A stretch of 64,000 bases of DNA from Pasteurella atlantica (GCF_963693435.1 NZ_OY856306.1:1550001-1614000); one strand, 5' to 3'; counted from the first letter of the stretch, positions 1 to 9,514 are shown. Notes: a model not told the origin generated them from the sequence alone. Numbers and translations: made by a program.

Positions 1-385
1 GATTTAAAATATCTTTTACTTTAAGTAGCAATTCTATACTTCTATTCAAATCATCTAGATCCAAAAAATAGGTGATAATATGCTTAGTCTTTTCTTGATT
101 AAATTTTGCACCCACAATAGAAAACTGAGACTTTTTCCCTTTGAATAATCCTAAAATACGATTACTTTTTGCTACAATTTTATTGTAATAAACACTGATT
201 AAAATCCCATCAAAGACCCTTTGTTCTTTCTCCCAAAATTCCTTAATTTTAATCAGTTTATTCTTTAGTTGTATTATTTTCTCCGATGTAACATTTACTT
301 TACTGTTCATCGAAATTCCACTACCGTTTATACTTTTTGGTTCTTGAATAAATCGTTTACCTTTAAGTTCCAAGACATTATTCAT
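1..385 (-). CDS. ietS: IetS-like S8 (subtilisin-like) protease, N-terminal part, cut by window edge
   Basis: The frame starts with ATG at 385 after a strong ribosome binding site (AAGGAGGGG) and stays open to the window edge, giving 128 residues. The visible part holds the segments LELKGKRF, GILISVYYNKIVAKSNRI and VGAKFNQEKTKHIITYFLD, which I recall from the N-terminal region of S8-family peptidases encoded next to an AAA+ ATPase. The catalytic Asp-His-Ser domain would lie beyond the edge and is not seen. The start overlaps the last 8 bases of the upstream ATPase gene, so the two are translationally coupled. In IetAS pairs the protease is the likely effector and the ATPase its partner; the pair is reported as an anti-phage system and as a plasmid-encoded toxin-antitoxin-like module. 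The function here is inferred from partner and N-terminus only. Confidence 0.6.
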   Translation of the reverse strand, partial: MNNVLELKGKRFIQEPKSINGSGISMNSKVNVTSEKIIQLKNKLIKIKEFWEKEQRVFDGILISVYYNKIVAKSNRILGLFKGKKSQFSIVGAKFNQEKTKHIITYFLDLDDLNRSIELLLKVKDILN

Positions 386-1445
386 AATAATCCCCTCCTT
401 GATTTAATTTTCTAGATACTGAGCTTTTAGATTCACCTTTAAGTTTTTCTATTTCTCTAACTGTAAAGCCTTGTTGATGAAGAGTAGAAATATCAACCTG
501 TTCAATACTATTTACTAAATTAGTATACAATCTTCGTAGATAATCATAAGGAAGTTTTGTATCACTAAATGCTAAAGAGGTTTTTATTATATTTTTTAAT
601 TCACCTGGGCAAGGAAGGACAGGCGATATATTCAATATTTTTCTAAATAATCTTATATCTTTAGAAATACCTTTAAAGTTTTTCATAAATGATGATAAAT
701 AATATTCTGAGACTTCTATTAAATCCTCTTTACTATATCGATTAAAATTAATAATTGCATCAAAACGTCTAGATAATGCTTTATCAAAATTTGAATATAA
801 ATTAGTTGTCGCGATAATGACTATTTCTCTATTTAAATCAGTTAGTCTATCAAGTTCTTTTAAAATTGTAGATGTGACTCTCCCCATCTCACGAATATCA
901 CTGTGATTGATTCTATCTAATGCAATAGCATCTATCTCATCAAATAAAATAACAACTTTATTTGGATATGGAATCCTATTTATTTCAGAAAACATACTTA
1001 CAATATTTTTATTAGTTTGACCTAGTTTACTGTCAATCAAATTTTCAACATTAACATAATATAATTTCCTGTCTAATAACCTCGTAACATGTTTTGCAGC
1101 CTCAGTCTTCCCAGTTCCAGGTGATCCTTCAAACAAAAATTTATTAATACCTATATTATGATTTACTGCATTAATAATGCCTTTTATATCATCAGATATT
1201 TCTATTGGTAAATTTAATGGGGTGAGGCTATAAACATCAAAATTATTTAAAAATTCACTCTCAAAATCACTTGCCTGGGGGATATACAAATTCGCTTCAG
1301 ATATCAACCCCATAATGTATTCAGATAACTGAGTATCTCCTATTCGATCAAAATATTTTGCAATATTTATAGCCTCATTTCTAAAAGAACTTTCATTTTT
1401 TTCAATATGATATTTAATTAAATTTAATATATTTTGTTTTTTCAC
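378..1445 (-). CDS. ietA: IetA-like AAA+ ATPase
   Basis: A 355-residue AAA+ ATPase. The Walker A motif GSPGTGKT is at residues 107-114, Walker B VVILFDE at 164-170, the sensor ATTN at 212-215 and an arginine-finger-like SRRFD at 225-229. The first 100 residues are a helical domain without a known signature. The C-terminal 35 residues (QQGFTVREIEKLKGES and following) resemble a small helix-turn-helix. The start codon is GTG at 1445 with a weak GGGGC upstream; no better start is visible. An extended -10 (TGTTATACT) lies just upstream. The gene overlaps the S8 protease gene by 8 bases, the arrangement expected for IetAS. It could also be read simply as an ATPase of the central AAA (CDC48/FtsH-like) group. 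Composition is more AT-rich than the chromosomal genes next door, which fits acquisition. Confidence 0.7.
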   Translation of the reverse strand: MKKQNILNLIKYHIEKNESSFRNEAINIAKYFDRIGDTQLSEYIMGLISEANLYIPQASDFESEFLNNFDVYSLTPLNLPIEISDDIKGIINAVNHNIGINKFLFEGSPGTGKTEAAKHVTRLLDRKLYYVNVENLIDSKLGQTNKNIVSMFSEINRIPYPNKVVILFDEIDAIALDRINHSDIREMGRVTSTILKELDRLTDLNREIVIIATTNLYSNFDKALSRRFDAIINFNRYSKEDLIEVSEYYLSSFMKNFKGISKDIRLFRKILNISPVLPCPGELKNIIKTSLAFSDTKLPYDYLRRLYTNLVNSIEQVDISTLHQQGFTVREIEKLKGESKSSVSRKLNQGGDYYE

Positions 1446-1528
1446 AATTTTTGCCCCGTAGTTATATTACTGCTCTAAGTATAACACAAACAGGGACAAA
1501 ATAAATATACTTTGGGACATTTTTGATA
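1446..1528. other. Junction between ietA and ybhA with repeated GGGACA motifs
   Basis: This short gap carries the promoter of the ATPase gene (minus strand TATACT, extended -10) and two copies of GGGACA on the plus strand about 21 bases apart, one preceded by TTT and ending at 1519. Read on the minus strand it begins TGTCCCAAAG and repeats TGTCCC inside. Repeated TGT-starting boxes at a fixed spacing are typical of the ends of Tn7-like and related DDE transposons. The last codons of ybhA and an imperfect TTTGATATT duplication (1522-1540) follow at once. A transposon end is an inference only. Confidence 0.3.
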
Positions 1529-2350
1529 TTATTTGATATTAAACAGCTGACTTAACTCAGTCGCAATACTATCTTCATTATTTGAACCAATGGTTTTATC
1601 GGCTTTATCTTGAACCTCTTGTTCACAGCCTCCCATTGCAATACCTAAGCCTGCAAATTCAAGCATACTAATATCATTGAAGTTATCCCCAAATGCCACC
1701 ACTTTTTGTGGTTCAATCCCTTCAATTTCTAATAATGCTTTTAAACAATTCCCTTTGGTATTTCCTTGATGCGTAATATCCACACGATCCGCCCAAGACC
1801 ATTCAGGACTAACTTGATCAAGCGGTAACTTATTCACAAAATTTTGCATTTTTTGGAGATCAGGATCACTGATTAATACTTTCCAAACAGTCACACCTTG
1901 ATCAATCAGATCTTGATATTTTTCAACTTGATGTACATCTGGACGAACACTTTCATCACAAGAGTTTACCCATTTTAAAAAACGTTCAAAATGTGGATTA
2001 AGTGCTTCATAAGTCATTGCATCACGAAAATAAACTGAAACATGAATACCTTCAGCTTGTGCAGAATTAATCAAATCGGACGCTAATTTAGGAGGTAATG
2101 GCTTAGACACTAGCACTTTATTTTGATGAAAATCATACAAATAGGTGCCATTACAACAAATGACTGGCGTATCTAAACCTAATTCCGCATAATAAGGACG
2201 AACCGCCGTATGATGACGTCCTGTTACAATATAGACTTTAATTCCTTTTTCACGTATTTTTTGAATTGCTTGTTTACTCGATTCTAAAATCGTGCCATTA
2301 CTACTTAATAATGTACCATCTAAATCAAATGCAACTGCTTGATATGACAT
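1529..2350 (-). CDS. ybhA: YbhA-like HAD-IIB phosphatase (pyridoxal phosphate phosphatase)
   Basis: A 273-residue Cof-type HAD hydrolase. Motif I DLDGTLL is at residues 9-15, motif II is the Thr in IVTGRHH near 43, and motif IV GDNFNDISMLE lies near 220-230. The stretches TGRHH, PVICCNGTYLYD and GDNFNDISMLE match E. coli YbhA closely, as I recall it; YbhA dephosphorylates pyridoxal 5'-phosphate and sugar phosphates such as fructose 1,6-bisphosphate. It is cytosolic. The ribosome binding site is AAGGT upstream of ATG 2350, only 20 bases after the recJ stop, so it is probably the last gene of the mepM-dsbC-recJ-ybhA run. Substrate assignment within HAD-IIB enzymes is only moderately secure. Confidence 0.85.
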   Translation of the reverse strand: MSYQAVAFDLDGTLLSSNGTILESSKQAIQKIREKGIKVYIVTGRHHTAVRPYYAELGLDTPVICCNGTYLYDFHQNKVLVSKPLPPKLASDLINSAQAEGIHVSVYFRDAMTYEALNPHFERFLKWVNSCDESVRPDVHQVEKYQDLIDQGVTVWKVLISDPDLQKMQNFVNKLPLDQVSPEWSWADRVDITHQGNTKGNCLKALLEIEGIEPQKVVAFGDNFNDISMLEFAGLGIAMGGCEQEVQDKADKTIGSNNEDSIATELSQLFNIK

Positions 2351-2370
2351 AGTATTTACCTTCTAAAAAA

Positions 2371-4089
2371 TTAAACAAAAATTTCTCTTACTAACAACTG
2401 TAAACTGGTATTCCCACGAAATTCATTAATATCTAAACTATATACTAACCGCGCCGTTTTAATCGACAAATCTGGAAACAGGGTTAAATCTGCATTAAAT
2501 AAAATCGCATCAAATAATTGATTATGAATTTCTACCATCATTTTAAGGTGCTTACTGCCCACTAAACGTTGTTGAATAATTTTAAATTCACCTTCAAAAA
2601 GTGGTTCAGGAAAAGTTTGTCCCCAAGGTCCACTTTCTTGAATTAAACGTGCTGTTTCTAAATTAAACTCATTATGTTGCAGCTCACCATCGGTATAAAT
2701 AATATTTTGTAACTGTTCCGCACTGACTGTTTGGTTAATGATTTCATCAAAGACTTTTTGAAAATGCACAAAATTATCTTGATGAATAGTTAATCCCGCC
2801 GCCATTGCGTGACCGCCAAATTTCAGAATAAGATCAGGGTGTTTTTGATCAATAAGCTCCAATAGATCACGCATATGTAAACCAGAAATCGAACGTGCCG
2901 ATCCTTTAATAAATTCACTCTCCTCACTTTCTTGTGCAAAGGCGATGACAGGGCGATTAAACTGATCTTTGATACGAGAAGCTAAAATACCAATCACACC
3001 TTGATGCCAATCAGGTTGATAAAGCACAATACCGTATGCTTTTAAATTTTGCATTAAATTAGGCAGTTTTGCACAAATTGAAAGAGCTTCCGTTTTCATA
3101 TCTTGCTCAAATTCTTTACGTGTTTGATTTAAACTATCCAATTCAAACGCAATTTGACGTGCTTTGCTCATATCATCACAAATCAATAATTCCACACCTA
3201 ACGCCATATTTTCTAAACGCCCTGCAGCATTTAAACGAGGGGCAATCGAAAATCCTAAATCACTGGCTTTTAACTGGTTAATATTTCGTTTTGCAATTTC
3301 AACTAAGGCTTTAATTCCTGCTCGGCAATAACCAGAACGAATACGATTAATGCCTTGATGCACTAAAATTCGATTATTGTGATCTAAAGGCACAACATCA
3401 GCTACCGTCCCTAATGCAACTAAATCCAATAACTCAGCTAAATTTGGTTCTTTTTCCTTAAATAAACCTTGCTCTCGCATTCGGCTACGTAACGCTAACA
3501 TTACATAAAAAATAACGCCCACGCCAGCCAATGATTTAGAAGGAAAGCTACAGTCAACTAAATTTGGATTGATAATCACATCAGCACAAGGCAATTCTTC
3601 TGGGGGTAAATGGTGATCCGTAATCAGCACTTGAATATGATGTTGTTTTAATAGAGCAACCCCTTCCACTGAAGAAATACCGTTATCTACTGTAATAACA
3701 ACTTCTGCGCCCCTATCTATTACCATTTGAGCGACACTGCTACTCAATCCATAACCTTGTGAAAAACGATCAGGGATCAAATAATCCACATCTAAAAAGC
3801 CAAGCTGCTTTAATGCTAATAATGTTAATGCTGTACTGGTTGCGCCATCGGCATCAAAATCCCCCACAATAATAATTTTTTTCTGTTGATGATAAATTTC
3901 AATCAATAGATCGAGCATTTTTTCAATATTGGCAAATTGCATTGGAGAATGTAGATTTTTTAACCCATATTCTAATTGTTGAGGTAAAGTAATACCTCGA
4001 GCTTGATAAAGACGATTAAGTAATGGATTATCAGATAGTTTTTCTGTTGTAAGGGGAAAGCGTTGTTGTATGATTTTATTTAATGACAT
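2371..4089 (-). CDS. recJ: Single-stranded-DNA-specific 5'-3' exonuclease RecJ
   Basis: A 572-residue protein of normal RecJ length. The DHH phosphoesterase motifs are clear: GDFDADG at 76-82, VDNG at 134-137 and TDHH at 157-160, which bind the catalytic metal ions. The DHHA1 half follows with a GGH motif in KFGGHAMAAGLTI. RecJ degrades single-stranded DNA 5' to 3' in RecF-pathway recombination, mismatch repair and base excision repair. It lies directly downstream of dsbC on the same strand, as in other Pasteurellaceae and enterics, with a 54-base inverted repeat made of two uptake-like sequences in the 81-base gap. Nothing is missing in the motifs. Confidence 0.96.
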   Translation of the reverse strand: MSLNKIIQQRFPLTTEKLSDNPLLNRLYQARGITLPQQLEYGLKNLHSPMQFANIEKMLDLLIEIYHQQKKIIIVGDFDADGATSTALTLLALKQLGFLDVDYLIPDRFSQGYGLSSSVAQMVIDRGAEVVITVDNGISSVEGVALLKQHHIQVLITDHHLPPEELPCADVIINPNLVDCSFPSKSLAGVGVIFYVMLALRSRMREQGLFKEKEPNLAELLDLVALGTVADVVPLDHNNRILVHQGINRIRSGYCRAGIKALVEIAKRNINQLKASDLGFSIAPRLNAAGRLENMALGVELLICDDMSKARQIAFELDSLNQTRKEFEQDMKTEALSICAKLPNLMQNLKAYGIVLYQPDWHQGVIGILASRIKDQFNRPVIAFAQESEESEFIKGSARSISGLHMRDLLELIDQKHPDLILKFGGHAMAAGLTIHQDNFVHFQKVFDEIINQTVSAEQLQNIIYTDGELQHNEFNLETARLIQESGPWGQTFPEPLFEGEFKIIQQRLVGSKHLKMMVEIHNQLFDAILFNADLTLFPDLSIKTARLVYSLDINEFRGNTSLQLLVREIFV

Positions 4090-4107
4090 AATTTCTTATT
4101 TAAAAGT

Positions 4108-4161
4108 AAGCGGTACGATCTTATAAAAAATTTGCAAATTTTTAATTAAATCATACCGCTT
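4108..4161. repeat. 54-base inverted pair of uptake-signal-like sequences
   Basis: The stretch starts AAGCGGTACGAT and ends ATCATACCGCTT, with a self-complementary centre around AAATTTGCAAATTT at 4128-4141. Each half is one uptake-like unit (core AGCGGTA, then an AT tract). A sequence of the same length and almost the same bases lies at 37718-37771. Such face-to-face pairs are common transcription terminators in Pasteurellaceae; here the pair sits between dsbC and recJ and may weaken read-through. Confidence 0.8.
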
Positions 4162-4170
4162 TAAAAGGGA

Positions 4171-4854
4171 TTATTCTTGTAACATTTTGAGTAATTCTTT
4201 TGGTGCGACATAACCTGCTATGACTTCACCTTTAGACGTAATCATATTTGGTGTTCCTCTAATGCCAAACTTCACACCTAAATCATATTGCTTATTAATC
4301 ATTTTAGGTGTGGCTAATGTCTGAGGTAATTTTCCATTTTTTGCTTGAGTTAACGCATAATTTTTATCTTTTGCTGCCCAAATCGCTTCCATTTGACGAG
4401 CGGTTTGGCTTTTTAACCCAGCACGAGGAAATGCTAGATAACGAATAGTTATACCTAAATCATTATATTCCTGCATTTCTGAATGAAGTAATCGACAGTA
4501 ACCACAACTGATATCTGTAAATACAGAAACCACATATTTTTCATTTTTAGCGGGAAAAATGATCATTTCATCTTTTAAGTTTTCCAGCTCTGGCATTAAT
4601 GGTTTATAGGTAATATCTGTTACCTTATCATTCTTAAATTCTAAAATAGAACCTTGAATAATAAAACGTCCATCGTTACTAATTTGTATCACTCCTTGAT
4701 CTGAAATAACAGATTTAAAGTTTGGCAACACAGAATCACTAATTTGAATATTTTTAGCACCCATTTCTTCTAACTGTGTTTGTAATTTTGTATTATTAGC
4801 AAATACATTGCTAACAATAAATAACCCTAAACAAACAAGTAAACTTTTTTTCAT
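4171..4854 (-). CDS. dsbC: Periplasmic disulfide isomerase DsbC
   Basis: A 227-residue exported protein. A signal peptide (MKK, hydrophobic stretch, FAN at about 18-20) precedes an N-terminal dimerisation domain and a thioredoxin domain with the active site CGYC at 117-120 and the cis-proline loop GIRGTP near the C-terminus. DsbC reshuffles wrong disulfides in the periplasm and is kept reduced by DsbD. The strongly conserved segments LGITIRYLAFPRAG and IWAAKDKN follow. E. coli DsbC has a second, structural disulfide (one Cys in IWCAKD); here that position is Ala and no other Cys is present in the region, so only the catalytic pair remains. The gene follows mepM by 16 bases and precedes recJ. 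Confidence 0.95.
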   Translation of the reverse strand: MKKSLLVCLGLFIVSNVFANNTKLQTQLEEMGAKNIQISDSVLPNFKSVISDQGVIQISNDGRFIIQGSILEFKNDKVTDITYKPLMPELENLKDEMIIFPAKNEKYVVSVFTDISCGYCRLLHSEMQEYNDLGITIRYLAFPRAGLKSQTARQMEAIWAAKDKNYALTQAKNGKLPQTLATPKMINKQYDLGVKFGIRGTPNMITSKGEVIAGYVAPKELLKMLQE

Positions 4855-4870
4855 TTTTTATCCTTAAATT

Positions 4871-6238
4871 CTATTTTAATTTCTTTATTATACGTTTAGC
4901 TTTTGCTAAAAATATTTTTCGTTCTTTATTTGACATTGTAGAGTTAGCATTAACTCCCGGTAACCTGACTGTCATAGGGTTTACTGCTCTGCCATTAATA
5001 TGAAATTCATAATGTAAATGAGGACCTGTTGAACGCCCTGTGTTTCCAGAATAACCAATACGTTGTCCTTTCTTCACTCGTTGCCCTCGCTTCACTAATT
5101 GACGACTTAAGTGCATATAAACTGTTGCATATTTTTTATTATGTTGAATTTTTATATATTTACCCGCTCCTCGACGCTGATAAGCAACGACTGAAACAAT
5201 ACCATCGGCAGGTGCAATAATTAATGTTCCAGTTTTAACACCAAAATCTACCCCTTTATGAGGTCGTACTCTACGAGTAATTGGATGACGGCGATATGGG
5301 TTAAATCTTGAGGTCACTCGAGGTTTAAAACGTAACGGATAACGAGAAAATTTTGTTTTATTTTGTACGGCACCATTTTTACCATAGTAACGTCCATTAG
5401 TAGCTTTAATCGCATAATAATCTTCTTTTCCTCGAGTCAGACGAAAACCTTCAATCTCTCCTACCGTAATACGCTTATTATCAACATATTCACAATTTGC
5501 CAAAACAACAAACTCATCCCCTTTTCGAAGTCTTTTTAATGATAATTGTGGTTTTAAGCCTGTTGCTAATTGACTAATTTGACGTAACGATATCCCCAAT
5601 TTTTGTAAGCTTACACTTAAATTCCCCTCAATTTCGCCTTTTAATAACTCTTTTTTCCACACACCTTTCTTCAGTATTTCTTTATATGAATAATCGCCAT
5701 CTTTCTCTCGATCAAAAATATGCTCTTCTTTCTCAGAAACAAACCAACTCATATGTTTTAATTTATTATTCTCAACCACTAAATAAATCTGTTGTTTTGA
5801 TTTCAAATGAGAAAGTTTAGGATATTTTTTAATTAAATCTTTTGAAATACTTTGGTCTAAACCAAATTGTTCAAAAACATCATTTAATGTTTCACCTACT
5901 TTAACTGTATAATCAAATTCTTCAGGATCAGAATTATTTTCTAAAGGACTATTTACACCTTCCGTTACAACGTCTTTTCCAACCAAATCCTCTGATATAG
6001 GGATTGTTGCTTTTACTAATTCATCAGAAATATCTATAACTTGATCAATCAAACTTTCATTAACAAAAATATCATCACTACTAATAATGGCTTGTTCTTG
6101 TATGACTATATCTTGATCTTGCTTTTTAAATGCAAAAAAAATACTCAACGATAATAAAAAAAACACAGCAAAAAAAATTATCCAACGTTTCCGTTGTTTT
6201 CTCTTTTTACGCTCTGCTGCTAAAATTATATATTTCAA
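4871..6238 (-). CDS. mepM: Murein DD-endopeptidase MepM/YebA-like (M23 family)
   Basis: A 455-residue protein with a basic N-terminus, one membrane segment at about residues 19-36 and a periplasmic body. A LysM/OapA-like module (DYTVKVGETLNDVF) lies near 130-180. The C-terminal M23 peptidase has the zinc-binding HKGVDFG and HLHYEF motifs. MepM-type enzymes cut D-Ala-mDAP cross-links to let the wall expand. The gene is transcribed away from znuC, with the short AT-rich divergent promoter region 6239-6417 between them, an arrangement also known from Haemophilus and E. coli. It is probably the first gene of the dsbC-recJ-ybhA run. The family is certain; the exact paralogue name is likely. Confidence 0.92.
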   Translation of the reverse strand: MKYIILAAERKKRKQRKRWIIFFAVFFLLSLSIFFAFKKQDQDIVIQEQAIISSDDIFVNESLIDQVIDISDELVKATIPISEDLVGKDVVTEGVNSPLENNSDPEEFDYTVKVGETLNDVFEQFGLDQSISKDLIKKYPKLSHLKSKQQIYLVVENNKLKHMSWFVSEKEEHIFDREKDGDYSYKEILKKGVWKKELLKGEIEGNLSVSLQKLGISLRQISQLATGLKPQLSLKRLRKGDEFVVLANCEYVDNKRITVGEIEGFRLTRGKEDYYAIKATNGRYYGKNGAVQNKTKFSRYPLRFKPRVTSRFNPYRRHPITRRVRPHKGVDFGVKTGTLIIAPADGIVSVVAYQRRGAGKYIKIQHNKKYATVYMHLSRQLVKRGQRVKKGQRIGYSGNTGRSTGPHLHYEFHINGRAVNPMTVRLPGVNANSTMSNKERKIFLAKAKRIIKKLK

Positions 6239-6417
6239 GTTATTTACCTACTTTTACCGACTCTATTTACTTACTTTATTATGAAAAAATACAGGTGCGA
6301 ATTATACACATTTATTTACAATTATTTTAGTCTTTTAATCATTAATTGTTGCGACTTTTATCAAAATCCGTTAATTTTATCACATTTCCAAAATCTATAA
6401 GAAAATTATTGCAAAAA

Positions 6418-7179
6418 ATGACTAAAATCACACCGCTTATTTCATTAAAAAATATTAATGTTTATTTTAATGCTCAGCATATATTACAAAATATTCATTT
6501 AGATATTTATCCGAATACCATTACCACTATCGTTGGTCCAAATGGTGGAGGAAAATCAACTTTATTGAAAGTATTATTAAAATTGCTTTCACCAAACTCA
6601 GGTGAAGTTATTCACGTAAAGGGGTTAAAAATTGGTTATGTACCACAAAAACTGCATATTGAAAATTCAATGCCAATTAGTGTTGAACGATTTCTGGCGT
6701 TAAAACCCCAGTGTACAAAAGTAATGATTCAAGAAGTTTTAGCTCTATTTTCTATTAATCACCTTGCTAAAAATAGTTTACAAAAACTTTCTGGTGGCGA
6801 AATGCAACGTGTGTTGTTAGCTCGTGCAATGTTAAATAAACCCCAACTCTTAGTGCTTGATGAACCTATGCAAGGCGTTGATATAACAGGACAAGCCGAA
6901 CTTTATCAATTACTCAATAAAATGCGTTCAATGTTAAACTGTGCCATTTTAATGGTTTCTCACGATCTTAACATCGTAATGGCAAATACTGATGAAGTAC
7001 TCTGTATTAATCATCATATTTGTTGTTCTGGAACACCTGAAAAAATTACCAACGACCCCAAATTTATTGATTTTTTTGGGGATCAATTTGCGAAAAATAT
7101 TGCGGTTTACTCACATCATCACAACCATCATCACGATCTGCACGGCGATGTTTGTACTGATTGTCATTGTAAAAATTAA
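6418..7179 (+). CDS. znuC: Zinc ABC transporter ATP-binding protein ZnuC
   Basis: An ABC ATPase of 253 residues from ATG 6418. I prefer this start to an in-frame upstream codon at 6346, because the protein then begins [12 protein letters not shown] as ZnuC proteins usually do. Walker A is GPNGGGKST, the signature is LSGGEMQR, Walker B is LLVLDEP, and the switch His is in MVSHD. ZnuC powers zinc import with ZnuB and the periplasmic ZnuA; no znuA is in the window. The last 20 or so residues are a His/Cys-rich tail with clusters HHHNHHHD and CTDCHC, a likely metal-binding extension. znuB starts 9 bases after the stop. Confidence 0.95.
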   Translation: MTKITPLISLKNINVYFNAQHILQNIHLDIYPNTITTIVGPNGGGKSTLLKVLLKLLSPNSGEVIHVKGLKIGYVPQKLHIENSMPISVERFLALKPQCTKVMIQEVLALFSINHLAKNSLQKLSGGEMQRVLLARAMLNKPQLLVLDEPMQGVDITGQAELYQLLNKMRSMLNCAILMVSHDLNIVMANTDEVLCINHHICCSGTPEKITNDPKFIDFFGDQFAKNIAVYSHHHNHHHDLHGDVCTDCHCKN

Positions 7180-7188
7180 GGTCTATTT

Positions 7189-7971
7189 ATGTTTGAAATT
7201 CTACTTCCTGCTTGGCTTGCTGGCATACTACTTTCCTTTATTACTGCTCCTTTAGGATCCTTTGTAGTATGGCGAAAAATGGCTTATTTTGGTGATACTC
7301 TCTCTCACTCTGCTCTACTCGGTGTTGCTTTAGGCATTTTTTTAGAAATTGACCCTTACATTGCGGTTATTATAATGACAGTTATTCTTGCACTACTTTT
7401 AGTTTGGCTTGAACATCGAACTAATTTTGCGATAGATACTATGCTGGGCATCATCGCTCATAGTAGCCTCTCTTTAGGGGTTATCACAATTAGTTTACTG
7501 GATAATGTACGAGTAGATTTAATGGGGTATCTATTTGGTGATCTACTCGCCATCGATTTTTATGATCTCAAAATTATTGCCATTGGTGTTTTGTTTATTG
7601 CTCTATTATTGATATTATTTTGGAAAAAATTACTCTCAATAACAATTAACCCTGAGCTTGCTCAAATTGAAGGATTAAAAGTAGCACAACTCCGTTTATT
7701 ACTAATGCTTTTAACTGCTTTAACAATTGCATTAAGTATGAAATTTGTCGGTGCATTAATTATTACTTCGTTGCTTATTATCCCTTCTGCAACAGCAAGA
7801 AGATTTGCAAAAAGTCCTGAACAAATGACCGCTTATGCGATACTTTTTAGTATTTTATCTGTCTCTGGTGGTTTATTATTCTCTGCCTTTAAAGATACAC
7901 CAGCAGGTCCATCTGTTGTTATTTGTGCTGCTTGTTTATTTGGTTTATCTTTATGGAAAAAAGATGCTTAA
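7189..7971 (+). CDS. znuB: Zinc ABC transporter permease ZnuB
   Basis: A 260-residue polytopic inner-membrane protein with about eight hydrophobic segments. It has typical ABC-3 family landmarks: [21 protein letters not shown] near the N-terminus (read in two parts), SLGVITISL mid-way and [19 protein letters not shown] toward the C-terminus. It forms the zinc-conducting channel with ZnuC. Spacing to znuC is 9 bases, so they are co-transcribed. The gene ends 32 bases before tcdA with no terminator visible, so some read-through is possible. Confidence 0.95.
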   Translation: MFEILLPAWLAGILLSFITAPLGSFVVWRKMAYFGDTLSHSALLGVALGIFLEIDPYIAVIIMTVILALLLVWLEHRTNFAIDTMLGIIAHSSLSLGVITISLLDNVRVDLMGYLFGDLLAIDFYDLKIIAIGVLFIALLLILFWKKLLSITINPELAQIEGLKVAQLRLLLMLLTALTIALSMKFVGALIITSLLIIPSATARRFAKSPEQMTAYAILFSILSVSGGLLFSAFKDTPAGPSVVICAACLFGLSLWKKDA

Positions 7972-8003
7972 TAATTATTTAAAAATTTGAGAATATAGCT
8001 ACT

Positions 8004-8771
8004 ATGACTAGAATAGACAACTACGATCAACGTTTTGGCGGTATTGGTCGTCTTTATACGCCACAAGGATTAGAAAAATTACGTCAATCGCATATTTGTG
8101 TGATCGGCATTGGTGGTGTGGGTTCGTGGGCGGTGGAAGCATTGGCTCGTTCAGGGATTGGCAAGATTACCTTGATTGATATGGACGATATTTGCGTCAC
8201 CAATATCAATCGCCAAATTCACGCACTTTCTGGGCAAATAGGCAACCTAAAAACCGAGGCAATGCAAGAGCGTATCAAGTTGATTAACCCTGAATGTGAA
8301 GTGCAAATTATCGATGATTTTCTAACCAAAGATAATTTGAGCGACTATTTAATGCGTGGTTATGATTATGTGATTGATGCGATCGATAGCGTGCAAACCA
8401 AAGCAGCGTTGATTGCTTATTGCAAACGCAATAAAATTAAATTGATTACTACTGGTGGAGCAGGTGGTCAAACCGATCCAGCACAAATCCAAATTGCTGA
8501 TTTAAGCAAGACGATCCAAGATCCTCTAGCCTCAAAAGTGCGTAATATTTTGCGTAAAGAGTATAATTTCAGCACGAATCCAAAACGCAAATTTGGGATT
8601 GATTGCGTGTTTTCAACTCAGCCGTTGATTTTTCCCAAAATGAGCGAAGGTTGTGAAGTGTCAGCAACAATGAATTGTGCCAATGGTTTTGGAGCGACAA
8701 CGGTGGTGACTGCCACTTTTGGATTTTTTGCGGTAAGTCGTGTAATTGATAAACTTTTAAAGCAGATTTAA
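8004..8771 (+). CDS. tcdA: tRNA threonylcarbamoyladenosine dehydratase TcdA
   Basis: A 255-residue E1/MoeB-like ATP-dependent enzyme. The Rossmann nucleotide loop GIGGVGSWAVEALARSG is at about 36-52, followed by the acidic LIDMDDICVTNINRQ and RKRKFGIDCVFS-like C-terminal segments characteristic of CsdL/TcdA. It cyclises t6A37 to ct6A in ANN-decoding tRNAs; in E. coli it works with the CsdA-CsdE sulfur relay. Base composition is noticeably richer in GC than in the znu genes. It is a cytosolic or membrane-associated protein of the usual length. Confidence 0.93.
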   Translation: MTRIDNYDQRFGGIGRLYTPQGLEKLRQSHICVIGIGGVGSWAVEALARSGIGKITLIDMDDICVTNINRQIHALSGQIGNLKTEAMQERIKLINPECEVQIIDDFLTKDNLSDYLMRGYDYVIDAIDSVQTKAALIAYCKRNKIKLITTGGAGGQTDPAQIQIADLSKTIQDPLASKVRNILRKEYNFSTNPKRKFGIDCVFSTQPLIFPKMSEGCEVSATMNCANGFGATTVVTATFGFFAVSRVIDKLLKQI

Positions 8772-8805
8772 TGGCGATTTAATGTTAAAATTAACGCCAT
8801 ATTGA

Positions 8806-9483
<678 letters not shown>

Positions 9484-9514
9484 AGTTAGACTTTAACTGA
9501 AAATATTAAAAAAT

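Noticed and set aside
4108-4161. CRISPR-like palindromic repeat
   Set aside because: Copies are single and dispersed, without regular spacers or cas genes; they are uptake-type sequences.
6346-6417. Upstream extension of znuC
   Set aside because: It adds 24 residues not typical of ZnuC; the ATG at 6418 gives the usual family N-terminus.
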